Shown here piece by piece: positions 48,045 through 56,561 of a DNA stretch of 64,000 nucleotides. The notes under the pieces are model-generated. The model was not told the DNA's origin. It did no database searches and saw only the letters and a program-made list of their open reading frames with translations. Location: NCBI RefSeq assembly GCF_003173775.1, contig NZ_CP029552.1, forward strand, positions 6,035,001-6,099,000, read 5' to 3'. The stretch's first letter is position 1. Each line of letters starts with the position of its first letter. Made by a program: the position numbers and the translations under genes. Origin of the DNA: Methylobacterium sp. 17Sr1-1 (GTDB lineage: Bacteria > Pseudomonadota > Alphaproteobacteria > Rhizobiales > Beijerinckiaceae).

Positions 48045-48591
48045 GAGATCCAACCTTCCGAGATTCGACCCTCCGGGAGTCGAGCCTCTCCAGCACCGCC
48101 GAGAGGGGCTCCGCCCGCGCCAGCACGATATCGGCGACCGCCTCCACCGCGTCGAGGGGCACGACCGGCCGGCCGGCCGCCGCGAAGGGATGGTCGCTCG
48201 CCACCGCGACGATATGGGCATCGTCCGGATGCAGCGGCGGGCGGCCATTGGCGTGGCGGTAGACCTCGAGCTTCGGATGCGCCTCGCGCTTGAAGCCCTC
48301 GATCACCGCGAGGTCGCAGGGGCCGAGCCGGCGCAGCAGGTCGGGAAGCTGCGCCTCCTCCGCGACCTCGCGGATCTGCACGATGCGGCGGCTCGACGAG
48401 ACGATCACTTCTGAGGCGCCGGCCTCGCGGTGGCGGTACGAATCCTTGCCGGGCTGGTCGACGTCGAAGGCGTGGTGGGCGTGCTTGAGCGTCGCCACGC
48501 GCAGGCCCCGGGCCCGGAGCACCGGGATCAGCCGCACGAGCAGCGTCGTCTTGCCCGCCCCCGACCAGCCGGCGAGCCCGATGACCCGCAT
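48028..48591 (-). CDS. mobB: Molybdopterin-guanine dinucleotide biosynthesis protein MobB
   Basis: A 187-residue P-loop GTPase-like protein. Walker A is GWSGAGKTTLLVRL near residues 8-21. The rest is typical MobB: LKHAHHAFDVDQPGKDSYRHREAGA, EVIVSSSRR and LAVIEGFKREAHPKLEVYR. It assists MobA in making the bis-MGD cofactor used by formate dehydrogenases. It begins 2 bases after the stop of the MoeA-PBP gene and overlaps moeA, so the operon is tightly coupled. No mobA is in the window. Confidence 0.95.
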   Translation of the reverse strand: MRVIGLAGWSGAGKTTLLVRLIPVLRARGLRVATLKHAHHAFDVDQPGKDSYRHREAGASEVIVSSSRRIVQIREVAEEAQLPDLLRRLGPCDLAVIEGFKREAHPKLEVYRHANGRPPLHPDDAHIVAVASDHPFAAAGRPVVPLDAVEAVADIVLARAEPLSAVLERLDSRRVESRKVGSHGAAD

Positions 48592-48593
48592 CG

Positions 48594-50567
48594 TCACGCT
48601 TCCGCCCGGGCGAAGCCGAGCCCGGCGAGGTCGGCGGCGAGGGCCTCGTCGCCGAGGAGGGAGAGGAACGCCGCGAGAGCCGGCTCGTCGCGGCGGCTCT
48701 CGCGATAGGCGAAGTCGTAATGCTCCTCGGTGAGGGCTAAGAAGCCGAGGCCGTAAGCCTCGGCCACCGTCGAGATCGCCACGCCCCAATCGGCCCGGCC
48801 CTGCGCCACCGCCGCCGCGACGGCGTTGTGCGAGCGCGGCTGGTTCCAGTAGCCGGCGGGCCGGGCGCCGTCGAGAAGGCCCTCGACCAGCGCCCGGGTG
48901 CCGGCGCCGGTGTTGCGGTTGACCATCACGGCCGCGTCGTCCGCGAGGATCCCGCCCACCGCTCCTTGCGCCGACGCCCCCTCGAAGCGGGCATCACCCC
49001 GGCGGAAGACCACGCCCTGGAGCCGGCGCCAGCCCGGGGCCAGGGCGAGGCCGGGGGTGAGGTAGGGCGCGTTGTAGCGCCCGGTCTCGGGATCGAGGAG
49101 GTGCATCGCCGCGAGGTCGCATTCCCCGCGGCGCAAGGCGGCGAGCCCTCCGGCCGATCCGACCCAGAGCGTGCGCGCCGAGACGCCGCGGCCGGCGAGG
49201 TGCCCGACCAGGCGGTCGAGGCCGAGGCAGTGGCTGCCGACGATCATCAGGTCCGGCGGTCGCGCCGCCCGGCCGATCCGGGAGACCCGCACCGTCGCGC
49301 CGGCCTCGATCCCGGCCTGGGTCGCCGGCACCGCGAAGAACCCGTCGGCCTGCGAGAAGGCCGTGACCGCGCCGGAGCCCTTGGCGAGCGGCAGCGCCAC
49401 CAGGCCGTCGCCGCCGCGGGAGAGCGCCGCCATCACGTACTCGGTGCGGCCGAGCTCGGAGGGCAGGCGCTGCGGCAGGCGCGCCTCCACGCTCTCCTCC
49501 TCCCGGGCCGGCAGACCGGCGAGCGCGCGGATCAGCGGCACCACGAATTCGTGGAAGGTGAACATCGCCGAGGTCGGGAAACCCGGCAGCACCACCACCG
49601 GCACGTCGCCGGCCTTCGCGAGGCAGAGCGGCTTGCCGGGCTTCAGCGCCACGCCGTGGACCAGGATGCCGGGCTCGCCCAGGCGCGACAGGATACGGTG
49701 CGAGACGTCGCCCGCCCCCTTCGAGGTACCCCCCGACAGGACGACGAGGTCGGCCGAGGCGAGGGCCTGCTTCAGCGCCGCTTCGAGCGCCGTCTCGTCG
49801 TCCGGCACGATGCCGCCCGGAATCGCGATGCCGCCATTCTCGGCCACGCTCGCCGCCACGATGGCGCCGTTCGAATCGTAGAGCGTCGCCGGCGCGAGGC
49901 GCGCGCCCGGCGCCACCAGCTCGTTGCCGGTGGAGAGCACCGCGACGCGGGGCCGGCGCACGACCGCGACCTCGGCGAGGCCGCAGGCCGCCAGGATGCC
50001 GATCTCGCGGGCGGTGACCAGGGTGGCGGCGCGCAACACCGTCTCGCCCCGGGCCATGTCGGCGCCGGCATAGCCGACGAACCGGCCCGGCCCCGCCGGC
50101 TGGCTCACGGCGATTCCGGGCGCCGGCCCGTCCTCGAACTCGGTCGCCTCGATCATCACCACCGCGTCGGCGCCGCGGGGCACCACGCCGCCGGTGGCGA
50201 TCGGCGTCGCGGTGCCGGGGCCGACCGTGAGCGCGGGGGCGACCCCGCAGGCCAGGATCTCGGCGTTCAGGACGAGGCGGCGCGGCTCGGCCTCGCTCGC
50301 CCCTTCGGTGTCGGCGCTGCGCAGGGCGAATCCGTCCACCAGGGCGCGGTCGAAGGGCGGCACGTCGATCGGCGACGCGATGTCGGCGGCGAGCACCCGG
50401 CCGAGCGCCTCGTGCAGCGGAACCGTCTCGGGCGGCAGGGGACCATGCGGCACGGCCTCGCGCCAGCGCGCCATCGCCTCGTCCCGGCTCACCACCGCCA
50501 GGAACTGCTCCTGGCGCGAGGCGGCGGCGAGGCGGGCGAGGAAGGAATCGGGGGTGAATTCGGTCAA
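48594..50567 (-). CDS. MoeA fused to PBP-like domain
   Basis: A 657-residue protein in two parts. Residues 25-430 are a MoeA domain: PPFDRALVDGFALR, RVAVLSTGNELVAPG, DLVVLSGGTSKGAGDVSH and VVVLPGFPTSAMFTFHEF. Residues 440-650 form a periplasmic-binding-protein-like domain (LMIVGSHCLGLDRLVGHL, GGLAALRRGECDLAAMHLLD, NRNTGAGTRALVEGLL, GRADWGVAISTVA), as in PF12727. There is no signal peptide, so the domain acts in the cytoplasm, presumably sensing or channelling an oxyanion or cofactor. The start overlaps the previous gene's stop (ATGA). Confidence 0.92.
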   Translation of the reverse strand: MTEFTPDSFLARLAAASRQEQFLAVVSRDEAMARWREAVPHGPLPPETVPLHEALGRVLAADIASPIDVPPFDRALVDGFALRSADTEGASEAEPRRLVLNAEILACGVAPALTVGPGTATPIATGGVVPRGADAVVMIEATEFEDGPAPGIAVSQPAGPGRFVGYAGADMARGETVLRAATLVTAREIGILAACGLAEVAVVRRPRVAVLSTGNELVAPGARLAPATLYDSNGAIVAASVAENGGIAIPGGIVPDDETALEAALKQALASADLVVLSGGTSKGAGDVSHRILSRLGEPGILVHGVALKPGKPLCLAKAGDVPVVVLPGFPTSAMFTFHEFVVPLIRALAGLPAREEESVEARLPQRLPSELGRTEYVMAALSRGGDGLVALPLAKGSGAVTAFSQADGFFAVPATQAGIEAGATVRVSRIGRAARPPDLMIVGSHCLGLDRLVGHLAGRGVSARTLWVGSAGGLAALRRGECDLAAMHLLDPETGRYNAPYLTPGLALAPGWRRLQGVVFRRGDARFEGASAQGAVGGILADDAAVMVNRNTGAGTRALVEGLLDGARPAGYWNQPRSHNAVAAAVAQGRADWGVAISTVAEAYGLGFLALTEEHYDFAYRESRRDEPALAAFLSLLGDEALAADLAGLGFARAEA

Positions 50568-51628
50568 AGCGGCAGCACCTCGACGGGGGTCCCGGCGGGA
50601 TAGCCCTCGTGGGCCGGCGGCACCAGCAGGGCGGCCTCGGCCCGGGCGAGACGATGAAGCGGGATCTCGGCCCCGCCGAGAGGCTCGACGCCGGAGACCG
50701 TGCGGTGCAGGAACACCACCTCGGTCAGGCCGATGACGGAGGCGACCTTGCGGGTGAGGGGCAGGGTGAGCGTCGCGTCGGGACCGGCGCCGGCGAGCGC
50801 CGCCAGCAGCGGCCGGCCGAGGGCGAGCCAGACGGCGAGGGCCGCGTCCGGCCGGCCCGGCAGCAGCAGCACCGGCCGGCCTCCCGCCTCGCCGAAGCCG
50901 GCGCTCTCGCCCGGGCGCAGGGCGATGCCGTGGGCGTGGAGCCGCCCGGCCCGCGCGAGCGCCGCGGCGCTGGCGTCGCTCCGTCCGGGCCCGGTGCCCC
51001 CGATGACGATCACGGCGTCGGCCCCCGGCGCCAGGAGGGCGGCGGCGAGATCCCCGGCCTCGGCCGGTCGGGCGACGGTTTCAGTGAGGCCGCCCCGGGC
51101 GGCGATCCAGGCGGCGAGCAGCGGCGACAAGGTGTCGGGCGCCGCCGCGAGTAGCCGCAGGCGCGGCCGGCGCACGGACACCCGATCGATGCCCGCGTCG
51201 GCCAGGGCGAGGCCGCACAGCGCGCTCACCCGCTCGCCCGAAGCGAGCAGCCGCGTGCCCGGCGGCATCTCGGCGCCGGGCGCCCGCGTCCCCTCCCCGG
51301 CCGCGGCCTCCGCCTCGATCTCCCGCGGATCGGCGCCGAGGGCCTCGGGCGGCAGCAGCGCGTCGGTGCCCGCGGGCAGGGCCGCGCCGGCCTCGACCCA
51401 GGCGGGGGATCGCCCGAGCCGCACCGGCGCGTAGGGCGAGGCGCCGACGACGGCCGCCGCCGCCACCGCCCAGCCGTCGCGCAGCGCCCTCCGCTGCGCC
51501 GGCCGGCCCGCCTCGACCACGATGTCCTGCGCCGCCACGGCGCCGACCGCCTCGGCCGGGCGCGCACCGGCGGCCACGACCGGCCGCACCAGGGCGGCGA
51601 GCGCCGCCACCGCCTCGGCGAGCGGCAT
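50564..51628 (-). CDS. MoeA-like molybdopterin-binding protein (divergent)
   Basis: A 354-residue protein with the MoeA domain layout but weak conservation. RALRDGWAVAAA stands where VDGYA is expected. RRPRLRLLAAAPDTLSPLLA, DAVIVIGGTGPGRSDASAAAL and VLLLPGRPDAALAVWLALGRP match the molybdopterin-binding fold. Since the acidic and Gly residues of the active site are altered, it may bind cofactor without catalysing metal insertion. First gene of the operon by position; start at 51628 (MPLAEAV) has no strong SD. Confidence 0.8.
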   Translation of the reverse strand: MPLAEAVAALAALVRPVVAAGARPAEAVGAVAAQDIVVEAGRPAQRRALRDGWAVAAAAVVGASPYAPVRLGRSPAWVEAGAALPAGTDALLPPEALGADPREIEAEAAAGEGTRAPGAEMPPGTRLLASGERVSALCGLALADAGIDRVSVRRPRLRLLAAAPDTLSPLLAAWIAARGGLTETVARPAEAGDLAAALLAPGADAVIVIGGTGPGRSDASAAALARAGRLHAHGIALRPGESAGFGEAGGRPVLLLPGRPDAALAVWLALGRPLLAALAGAGPDATLTLPLTRKVASVIGLTEVVFLHRTVSGVEPLGGAEIPLHRLARAEAALLVPPAHEGYPAGTPVEVLPL

Positions 51629-51820
51629 CAGCGCGGACGTGGACGCCCGCGGCGTCACCGGCGGGCGCCCGGGTGATGAGGCGAGGCCATGCGTGGGTCC
51701 TGATCCCGGGAGGGAGAGGCGATGCGGCAAGCGCCGGCCGGGATCAAGGTTTCGGCTGCGGGAGCGGGAGACGGCGGAGAAAATGTCGCGGCGGGCCGCC
51801 GCGACCTCCCCCGGCGGCGC

Positions 51821-52074
51821 CTATCGGACTCGCTGCACCGGGGGCTGGTCCGGCTTGACCGCAAGACCCCGTGCCTCGCTCCGGATAGCGCCGAGATTCC
51901 GGGCGTCGGCGGCATTCGGATCGAAGGCCGCCCGTTGAGGATCGCCTGGACGTGCTCCTCGACCGTCAGGGGATGGATCTCCTCGAGGCTCCGGGGCCGT
52001 GGCGTTCCGGCCCCTTCCCGGCCCGGGACCCGTGCGCGTAGACCCGGGGGCTCCCCGCCCGGACCCTGCCGCAT
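51821..52074 (-). pseudogene. Possible frameshifted small ORF remnant
   Basis: Within the 51629-52072 gap, one minus-strand frame reads RSLEEIHPLTVEEHVQAILN, which looks protein-like. The next frame continues FDPNAADARNLGAIRSEARG to VQRVR and a stop at 51821. One extra base near 51928-51933 would join the two. The family was not recognised. It would start at ATG 52074, overlapping the cytochrome gene start. Weak evidence. The remaining part (51629-51820) shows nothing. Confidence 0.3.
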
Positions 52075-53347
52075 GCCCGCTCTCCTCCGCCTCGCCCTCG
52101 CCGCTCTTCTGAGCCTGCTTCCCGTCGCGGCCCGCGCCGAGGCGCCGATGCGCGGCCATGGCGGTCCGGTGCGGGCGCTCGCCGTGACGGCGGACGGGAG
52201 CCGGGCGCTCTCCGGCAGCTTCGATGCCTCGGCGATCCTATGGTCCGTCGAGGACGGGGCGGCGCTCCGGGTGCTGCGGATCCATGACGGGGCGGTGAAC
52301 GCCGTCGCGCTCCTGCCCGATGGCGGGCTCGTCACCGGCGGGGAGGACGGGCGCGTCGCCCTCTGGCGAGAGGGTCAAGCGCCCGAGCGGATCCTCGCGA
52401 CCCATGCCGGCCCGGTCTCCGGCCTCGCGGTGGCGCCGGACGGGCGGCGGATCGCCTCGTCCTCCTGGGACGGCACCGTCCGGATCACCCCCCTCGACGG
52501 CGTTCCCGCGCTGGTGCGGCAGGGCCACTTGGGCAACGTCAACGGCGTCGCGTTCCTGCCCGACGGGCGCCTCGTCACCGCGGGCTACGACGGGACCGTG
52601 CGGATCTGGCCCGAGGCCGGTCCCCCGCTGACGGTGCCGCTGGAGGCGCCGGTCAACGCCGTGGCGGCGGCCCCCGACGGCGAGATCGCGGCGGCGGGCG
52701 CCGACGGCACCCTGTCCCTGCTGCGGCCGGACGGCACCACCCGGGCGCGCCTCGAGATCGGCCCCCGGCCGGTGGTGGCGCTCGCGCTCTCGGCCGACGG
52801 ACGGACGCTCGCCGCCGCGACGGTCGGCGGCGCGGTGGCGGTCGTCGACCGGGCCGGGGCGCGGGTGCGCCTCACCCTGGTCGGGCCCGGCCTGCCGGTC
52901 TGGTCGCTGGCCTTCCGCGGCACCGAGGAGCTTGTCACCGGCGGCGGCGACCGGCTCCTGCGGCGCTGGGACCTGCGCAGCGGCGAGCCGATCGGCCCGC
53001 TCGCCATGGCCCGCCCGGCGGACCCGCTGGCGGCCTTCGCGGGCGACCGGGGCGCTGAGGTCTTTCGCGCCTGCGAGGCCTGCCACACCCTGACCCCCGA
53101 CGGCGGCAACCGGGCCGGGCCGACCCTCCACGGCGTGTTCGGCCGCCGCATCGCGGCGGTGCCGGACTACCCCTACTCCCCGGCCTTCCGGCGGATCGAC
53201 CTCGTCTGGACGCCCGAGACCGTCGCCCGCCTGTTCGAGGTCGGTCCCGCCCGCTTCACCCCCGGCACCAAGATGCCGGAGCAGACGATCAATGCGGCGG
53301 AAGACCGGGCGGCCCTGGTGCGATTCCTGGAGAAGGCGACGCGGTGA
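52073..53347 (+). CDS. WD40 repeat-cytochrome c fusion protein
   Basis: A 424-residue exported protein. The signal peptide (MPALLRLALAALLSLLPVAARA) is followed by about seven WD40-like repeats (residues 25-310, for example SWDGTVRI, GYDGTVRIW, GGDRLLRRWDLRSG). A C-terminal class I cytochrome c domain has the haem site FRACEACHTL (CxxCH) and axial Met in PGTKMPEQ. It is thus a periplasmic haem protein with a beta-propeller, perhaps a redox partner scaffold. Its place between the MoeA operon and the formate dehydrogenase genes is suggestive only. Confidence 0.88.
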   Translation: MPALLRLALAALLSLLPVAARAEAPMRGHGGPVRALAVTADGSRALSGSFDASAILWSVEDGAALRVLRIHDGAVNAVALLPDGGLVTGGEDGRVALWREGQAPERILATHAGPVSGLAVAPDGRRIASSSWDGTVRITPLDGVPALVRQGHLGNVNGVAFLPDGRLVTAGYDGTVRIWPEAGPPLTVPLEAPVNAVAAAPDGEIAAAGADGTLSLLRPDGTTRARLEIGPRPVVALALSADGRTLAAATVGGAVAVVDRAGARVRLTLVGPGLPVWSLAFRGTEELVTGGGDRLLRRWDLRSGEPIGPLAMARPADPLAAFAGDRGAEVFRACEACHTLTPDGGNRAGPTLHGVFGRRIAAVPDYPYSPAFRRIDLVWTPETVARLFEVGPARFTPGTKMPEQTINAAEDRAALVRFLEKATR

Positions 53348-53430
53348 GGCTGACCTGGCATCGAGGCGTGACCGGATACGCGCGTTGACAGGATACCGCG
53401 CGGGCGGGACACTGTGCGTTGGAGATCGTC

Positions 53431-53871
53431 ATGCTGAGCGTCATCGAAGAGATAACGGGCGATGGTGTCGCCCTCGACGCAGACCATGTACGCGCACGGA
53501 TCGATGACTGGCGGGCAAGGATCGACGATCTCTACCGCCGGGTCGCTGATTGGTTCCCACATCTCTGCGTCAGGCAGGGCGACACGACCGTGATGAACGA
53601 GGAGATGATGCGCGCGTATGGCGTGCCGCCGGTGCGGCTGCCGATCCTGCGCCTCTCCAATGCGGGGGCGGAGGTCGCGGCCTTCGTTCCCGATGGCCTG
53701 TGGATCATCGGCGTGAACGGCCGGCTCGATCTGTCCACGCGCAGCGGCCGGTTCCTGATCCTCGATCGGGCGGGCCTCTTCGAGACGCCGCGCTGGACCA
53801 TCGCTCCCGCCCTGGATCGCCTCGCCGCCGAGCCCCTCTCGCAGGCGGCGCTCGCCACGGCGATGGCGTAA
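53431..53871 (+). CDS. Hypothetical protein, partner of HEPN-like gene
   Basis: A 146-residue soluble protein of no recognised family. The N-terminal third is helical (IDDWRARIDDLYRRVADWF). The middle (VPPVRLPILRLSNAGAEVAAFVPDGLWIIGVNGRLDL) looks like beta strands. The start at 53431 has GGAG 6 bases upstream. It is 9 bases before the HEPN-like gene, so the two are probably a unit. It could be an antidote or binding partner, but nothing in the sequence proves it. Confidence 0.7.
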   Translation: MLSVIEEITGDGVALDADHVRARIDDWRARIDDLYRRVADWFPHLCVRQGDTTVMNEEMMRAYGVPPVRLPILRLSNAGAEVAAFVPDGLWIIGVNGRLDLSTRSGRFLILDRAGLFETPRWTIAPALDRLAAEPLSQAALATAMA

Positions 53872-53880
53872 GGAGCCTCC

Positions 53881-54345
53881 ATGCGGGATTTGGCGGCCAT
53901 CGCCGCCGTCTACTCCGAGATCGAGAGCGGTCTCACCGCGCAGCTCGCGCAGGCCCGGGAGGCGGCTGACACCGCCCTCATCGATCGCATCGCGCAGAAG
54001 CGACGGATCAACGATTCCGCCTACTTCATCCTCGCCTGGGGCCAGCTCGAGGCCAAGATCAACCGCGTCGCCGAGCTCGCGGTGCGCAACCGACGCAGCA
54101 GCATCCGCTGGGAGGATCGCCGCGCCTGGGACGCGCACGATCCGGAGAGCATGCGGGCGAAGTTCGAGGACCGGGCGGCGCTCGTGCTCGACCGGCTCAA
54201 CGTCGCCTCCGATGCCTACCGCCGGACGATCCGCTACTACGGCTGGCGCAACGGCATCGCGCACGGCTCGCAACTGGCGACCGGGATCGACGTTCCCGTC
54301 GTCATCGGCGACTTGTACCAGATCGCCGGCGAACTCCGGGCGTGA
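53881..54345 (+). CDS. HEPN-like helical protein
   Basis: A 154-residue, mostly alpha-helical protein. The C-terminal helix contains YGWRNGIAHG, i.e. R123-N-x-x-x-H128, which is the RN-x3-H (Rx4-6H) motif of HEPN nucleases. An upstream conserved-looking part is YFILAWGQLEAKINRVAELA. HEPN proteins are often toxins or RNA-cutting defence proteins, so with the preceding gene it could be a toxin-antitoxin-like pair. That is an inference; non-catalytic HEPN proteins also exist. Confidence 0.6.
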   Translation: MRDLAAIAAVYSEIESGLTAQLAQAREAADTALIDRIAQKRRINDSAYFILAWGQLEAKINRVAELAVRNRRSSIRWEDRRAWDAHDPESMRAKFEDRAALVLDRLNVASDAYRRTIRYYGWRNGIAHGSQLATGIDVPVVIGDLYQIAGELRA

Positions 54346-54393
54346 CCAGTCATTCGAGATCCTGTTGCTTGCGTTGCAACGCGGAACTGGGCT

Positions 54394-56415
54394 TTACTCC
54401 CGCGCCCGAACATAATCCTCCGAGGTCCGCGGCCGGTTGGTGTCCGCCGTATGCGGATCGAAGCCCTGGTTGAGGACGTGCGAGACCCGGCAGGTGTCGC
54501 ACATCATCAGGGCCTTGATCCGCTGCTCGCCCGCCGGCCCGGCGAACATCCAGTGCCGGTCCTGCAACCGGCCGATCACCCGCTCGATCGTGCTGCGGGT
54601 GCCGAAGGGCTTGCCGCAAGCGATGCAGTCGAACGGCTCCTCCTCCTTGACGACCCGGCGCGGGGCCGCCCAGGCGGCGAAGTCGAGCTGCGGCACGAGG
54701 GCGATCGCGTCCTCCGGGCAGGTCGCGGCGCACAGGCCGCATTGCACGCAGGCGCTCTCGGCGAAGGTGAGGCGCGGGCGGTCGGGATCGTCGGCGAGCG
54801 CGCCCGTGGGGCAGGCGCCGACGCAGGCGTGGCAGAGGGTGCAGGCCTCCGCCTTGACATCGAGGCCGCCGAAGGGCGCGCCGGCATCGAGCGGCACCCG
54901 GTCGACCGGGCGCGGCGCGGCGTGGTGCAGCTCCGAGACCGCGAAGCGCAGGACGCCGCGCAGGTCGCCGTCCGGCATGAATCCCGACGGCACCGGCGCC
55001 GGCGTGCCGCGGGCGACGGCGGCGAGGGCGGCGCTCAAGGCATCCGGATCGTCGGTCTCGATCAGCGAGACGACCGCGCCGCCCTCCGCCGGCCGGTAGC
55101 CGAGGGCCTGCGCCACCGCGTCGAACCGGGCGGCGTTGCGCCGGAGGGCCGCGATATCGTGCTGGGGCTTGCCCCGGACGAGGAACCGCACCCCGCCCGC
55201 GCCGTAGGCGAGCGCGGCGGCGATCGCCTCGGGGCCGACCTGCGTCACCTCGTTGACCGGAACCGGCAGCACGTCCGCCGGCAGGCCCCCGCCGAAGCGG
55301 GCGAGCGCGTCGATCAGGGGCGCGCCATGCGCCTCGTCGTGGATCAGCAGCACCGGGGCGGTGCCGCCCGCCTTGTGGAACGCACCGAGCAGGGTGCGCA
55401 GGCGCCGCATCAGCGCGTCGGCCGGCGGCAGGGCGTAGGCGGCGGCCCCGGTCGGGCAGACCGAGGCGCAGGAGCCGCAGCCGGCGCAGACATGGGGGTC
55501 GATGGCGACGTGGTCGCCGGCAGGCAGGATGGCCCCGGTCGGGCAGACGTCGAGGCAGCGGGTGCAACCGGTGATGCGCGAGCGCGAATGGGCGCAGAGC
55601 TCGGCGTGGAAATCGACGAAGCGGGTCTTGTCGAAGGTCCCGACGAGGTGGGAGGCCTCGAACAGCACCCGCTCCACTGCCGCCGGGTCGCGGGGATCGG
55701 CCCGGAGGTAGCCGCTGCGCAGCTCGTGCGCCGGGAAGAGCGGCGCGCCGCCGGTGAGGTCGACGACGATGTCGCAGGTCGAGGTCGCCCCGTCCCGGGC
55801 CGGCCCGAAGGCCAGCACCCGCCGCGACGAGGGCAGCGGCAGGGCGGTGTCGTCGACCCGCAGGCTGAAGGCGCCGAGATGGCCGGTCGCCCCCCGCACG
55901 GTGCCCTTCAGCACCGGGATCTCGCCCGTGCGCGGCGGCGTCACCTCGCCGGGCCGGGAGAGCAGCACGGTGACGTCGAGGTGGTCGGAGAGGCGCCGCG
56001 CGGCCTCGATCGCGACCTCGTCGCGGCCGTAGACCAGGGCGACGCCCTGGCTCTCGAAGCTCACGCTCGTCGGGGGCGGCGTCAGTTCGGCGGCGGCCGC
56101 CAGCAGGGCCGCCATCTTCGGCCCCGCCGCCGCGGCCTCCGCCGACCAGCCGGCCGTCTCGCGGATATTGGCGAAGGCGACGCGGTCCTCGGCGCCCAGC
56201 TCCTCGGCCACCTCGCGGAAGAGCGGCGCCTTGAGGGTGCAGGACACCGTGACCGGCGATCCCGACGCCATCGCGGCCCGCACCCGCTCCAGCTCGCGGC
56301 CGCAGAACTGGTCGCCCGTCTGCACCTGCCCGCCGCAGGCCTTGCCGATCGCCGCCGCATCGAGGGGCATGCTGCCCTCGCAGGAACAGGCGATCACGAT
56401 CCGATCCGACACCAC
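54394..56415 (-). CDS. Polyferredoxin-type 4Fe-4S protein (formate dehydrogenase accessory)
   Basis: A 673-residue cytoplasmic protein with four ferredoxin cluster motifs: CTRCLDVCPTGAI, CAGCGSCASVCPTGAA, CTLCHACVGACPTGAL and CVQCGLCAATCPEDAI. Further Cys pairs lie near both ends (CSCEGS, CIACGKPFG, CDTCRVSHV). It lacks a signal peptide. It is divergent from the formate dehydrogenase accessory genes, and related proteins lie beside such genes in other proteobacteria. Electron transfer or cluster supply during maturation is likely. GTG start with GGAG about 8 bases upstream. Confidence 0.88.
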   Translation of the reverse strand: MVSDRIVIACSCEGSMPLDAAAIGKACGGQVQTGDQFCGRELERVRAAMASGSPVTVSCTLKAPLFREVAEELGAEDRVAFANIRETAGWSAEAAAAGPKMAALLAAAAELTPPPTSVSFESQGVALVYGRDEVAIEAARRLSDHLDVTVLLSRPGEVTPPRTGEIPVLKGTVRGATGHLGAFSLRVDDTALPLPSSRRVLAFGPARDGATSTCDIVVDLTGGAPLFPAHELRSGYLRADPRDPAAVERVLFEASHLVGTFDKTRFVDFHAELCAHSRSRITGCTRCLDVCPTGAILPAGDHVAIDPHVCAGCGSCASVCPTGAAAYALPPADALMRRLRTLLGAFHKAGGTAPVLLIHDEAHGAPLIDALARFGGGLPADVLPVPVNEVTQVGPEAIAAALAYGAGGVRFLVRGKPQHDIAALRRNAARFDAVAQALGYRPAEGGAVVSLIETDDPDALSAALAAVARGTPAPVPSGFMPDGDLRGVLRFAVSELHHAAPRPVDRVPLDAGAPFGGLDVKAEACTLCHACVGACPTGALADDPDRPRLTFAESACVQCGLCAATCPEDAIALVPQLDFAAWAAPRRVVKEEEPFDCIACGKPFGTRSTIERVIGRLQDRHWMFAGPAGEQRIKALMMCDTCRVSHVLNQGFDPHTADTNRPRTSEDYVRARE

Positions 56416-56500
56416 ACGCGTCTCCGACCGGGCGCGCGGCCCGGGCCATGCCGGGCGCCGCCCCCTGGGGCGTCATGCCCCTTGTTCACCGGTCCAGCGC

Positions 56501-56525
56501 TATATACGAGCCGTTCAAAAGAACG
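56501..56525. promoter_or_regulatory. -10-like box and palindrome between divergent operons
   Basis: TATATA (56501-56506) is followed by a perfect short palindrome CGTTC-aaaa-GAACG (56512-56525) in the 146-base divergent region. No -35 element at the right distance was found. It may be a regulator site for the formate dehydrogenase accessory genes. Confidence 0.35.
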
Positions 56526-56561
56526 ACCCGACACGTGCGCGCAGGCGACGCCATCTCCCTC

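Noticed and set aside
56482..56506. TTGTTC with TATATA as a full promoter.
   Set aside because: Spacing of about 13 bases is too short for sigma-70; only the -10-like box and palindrome are recorded.
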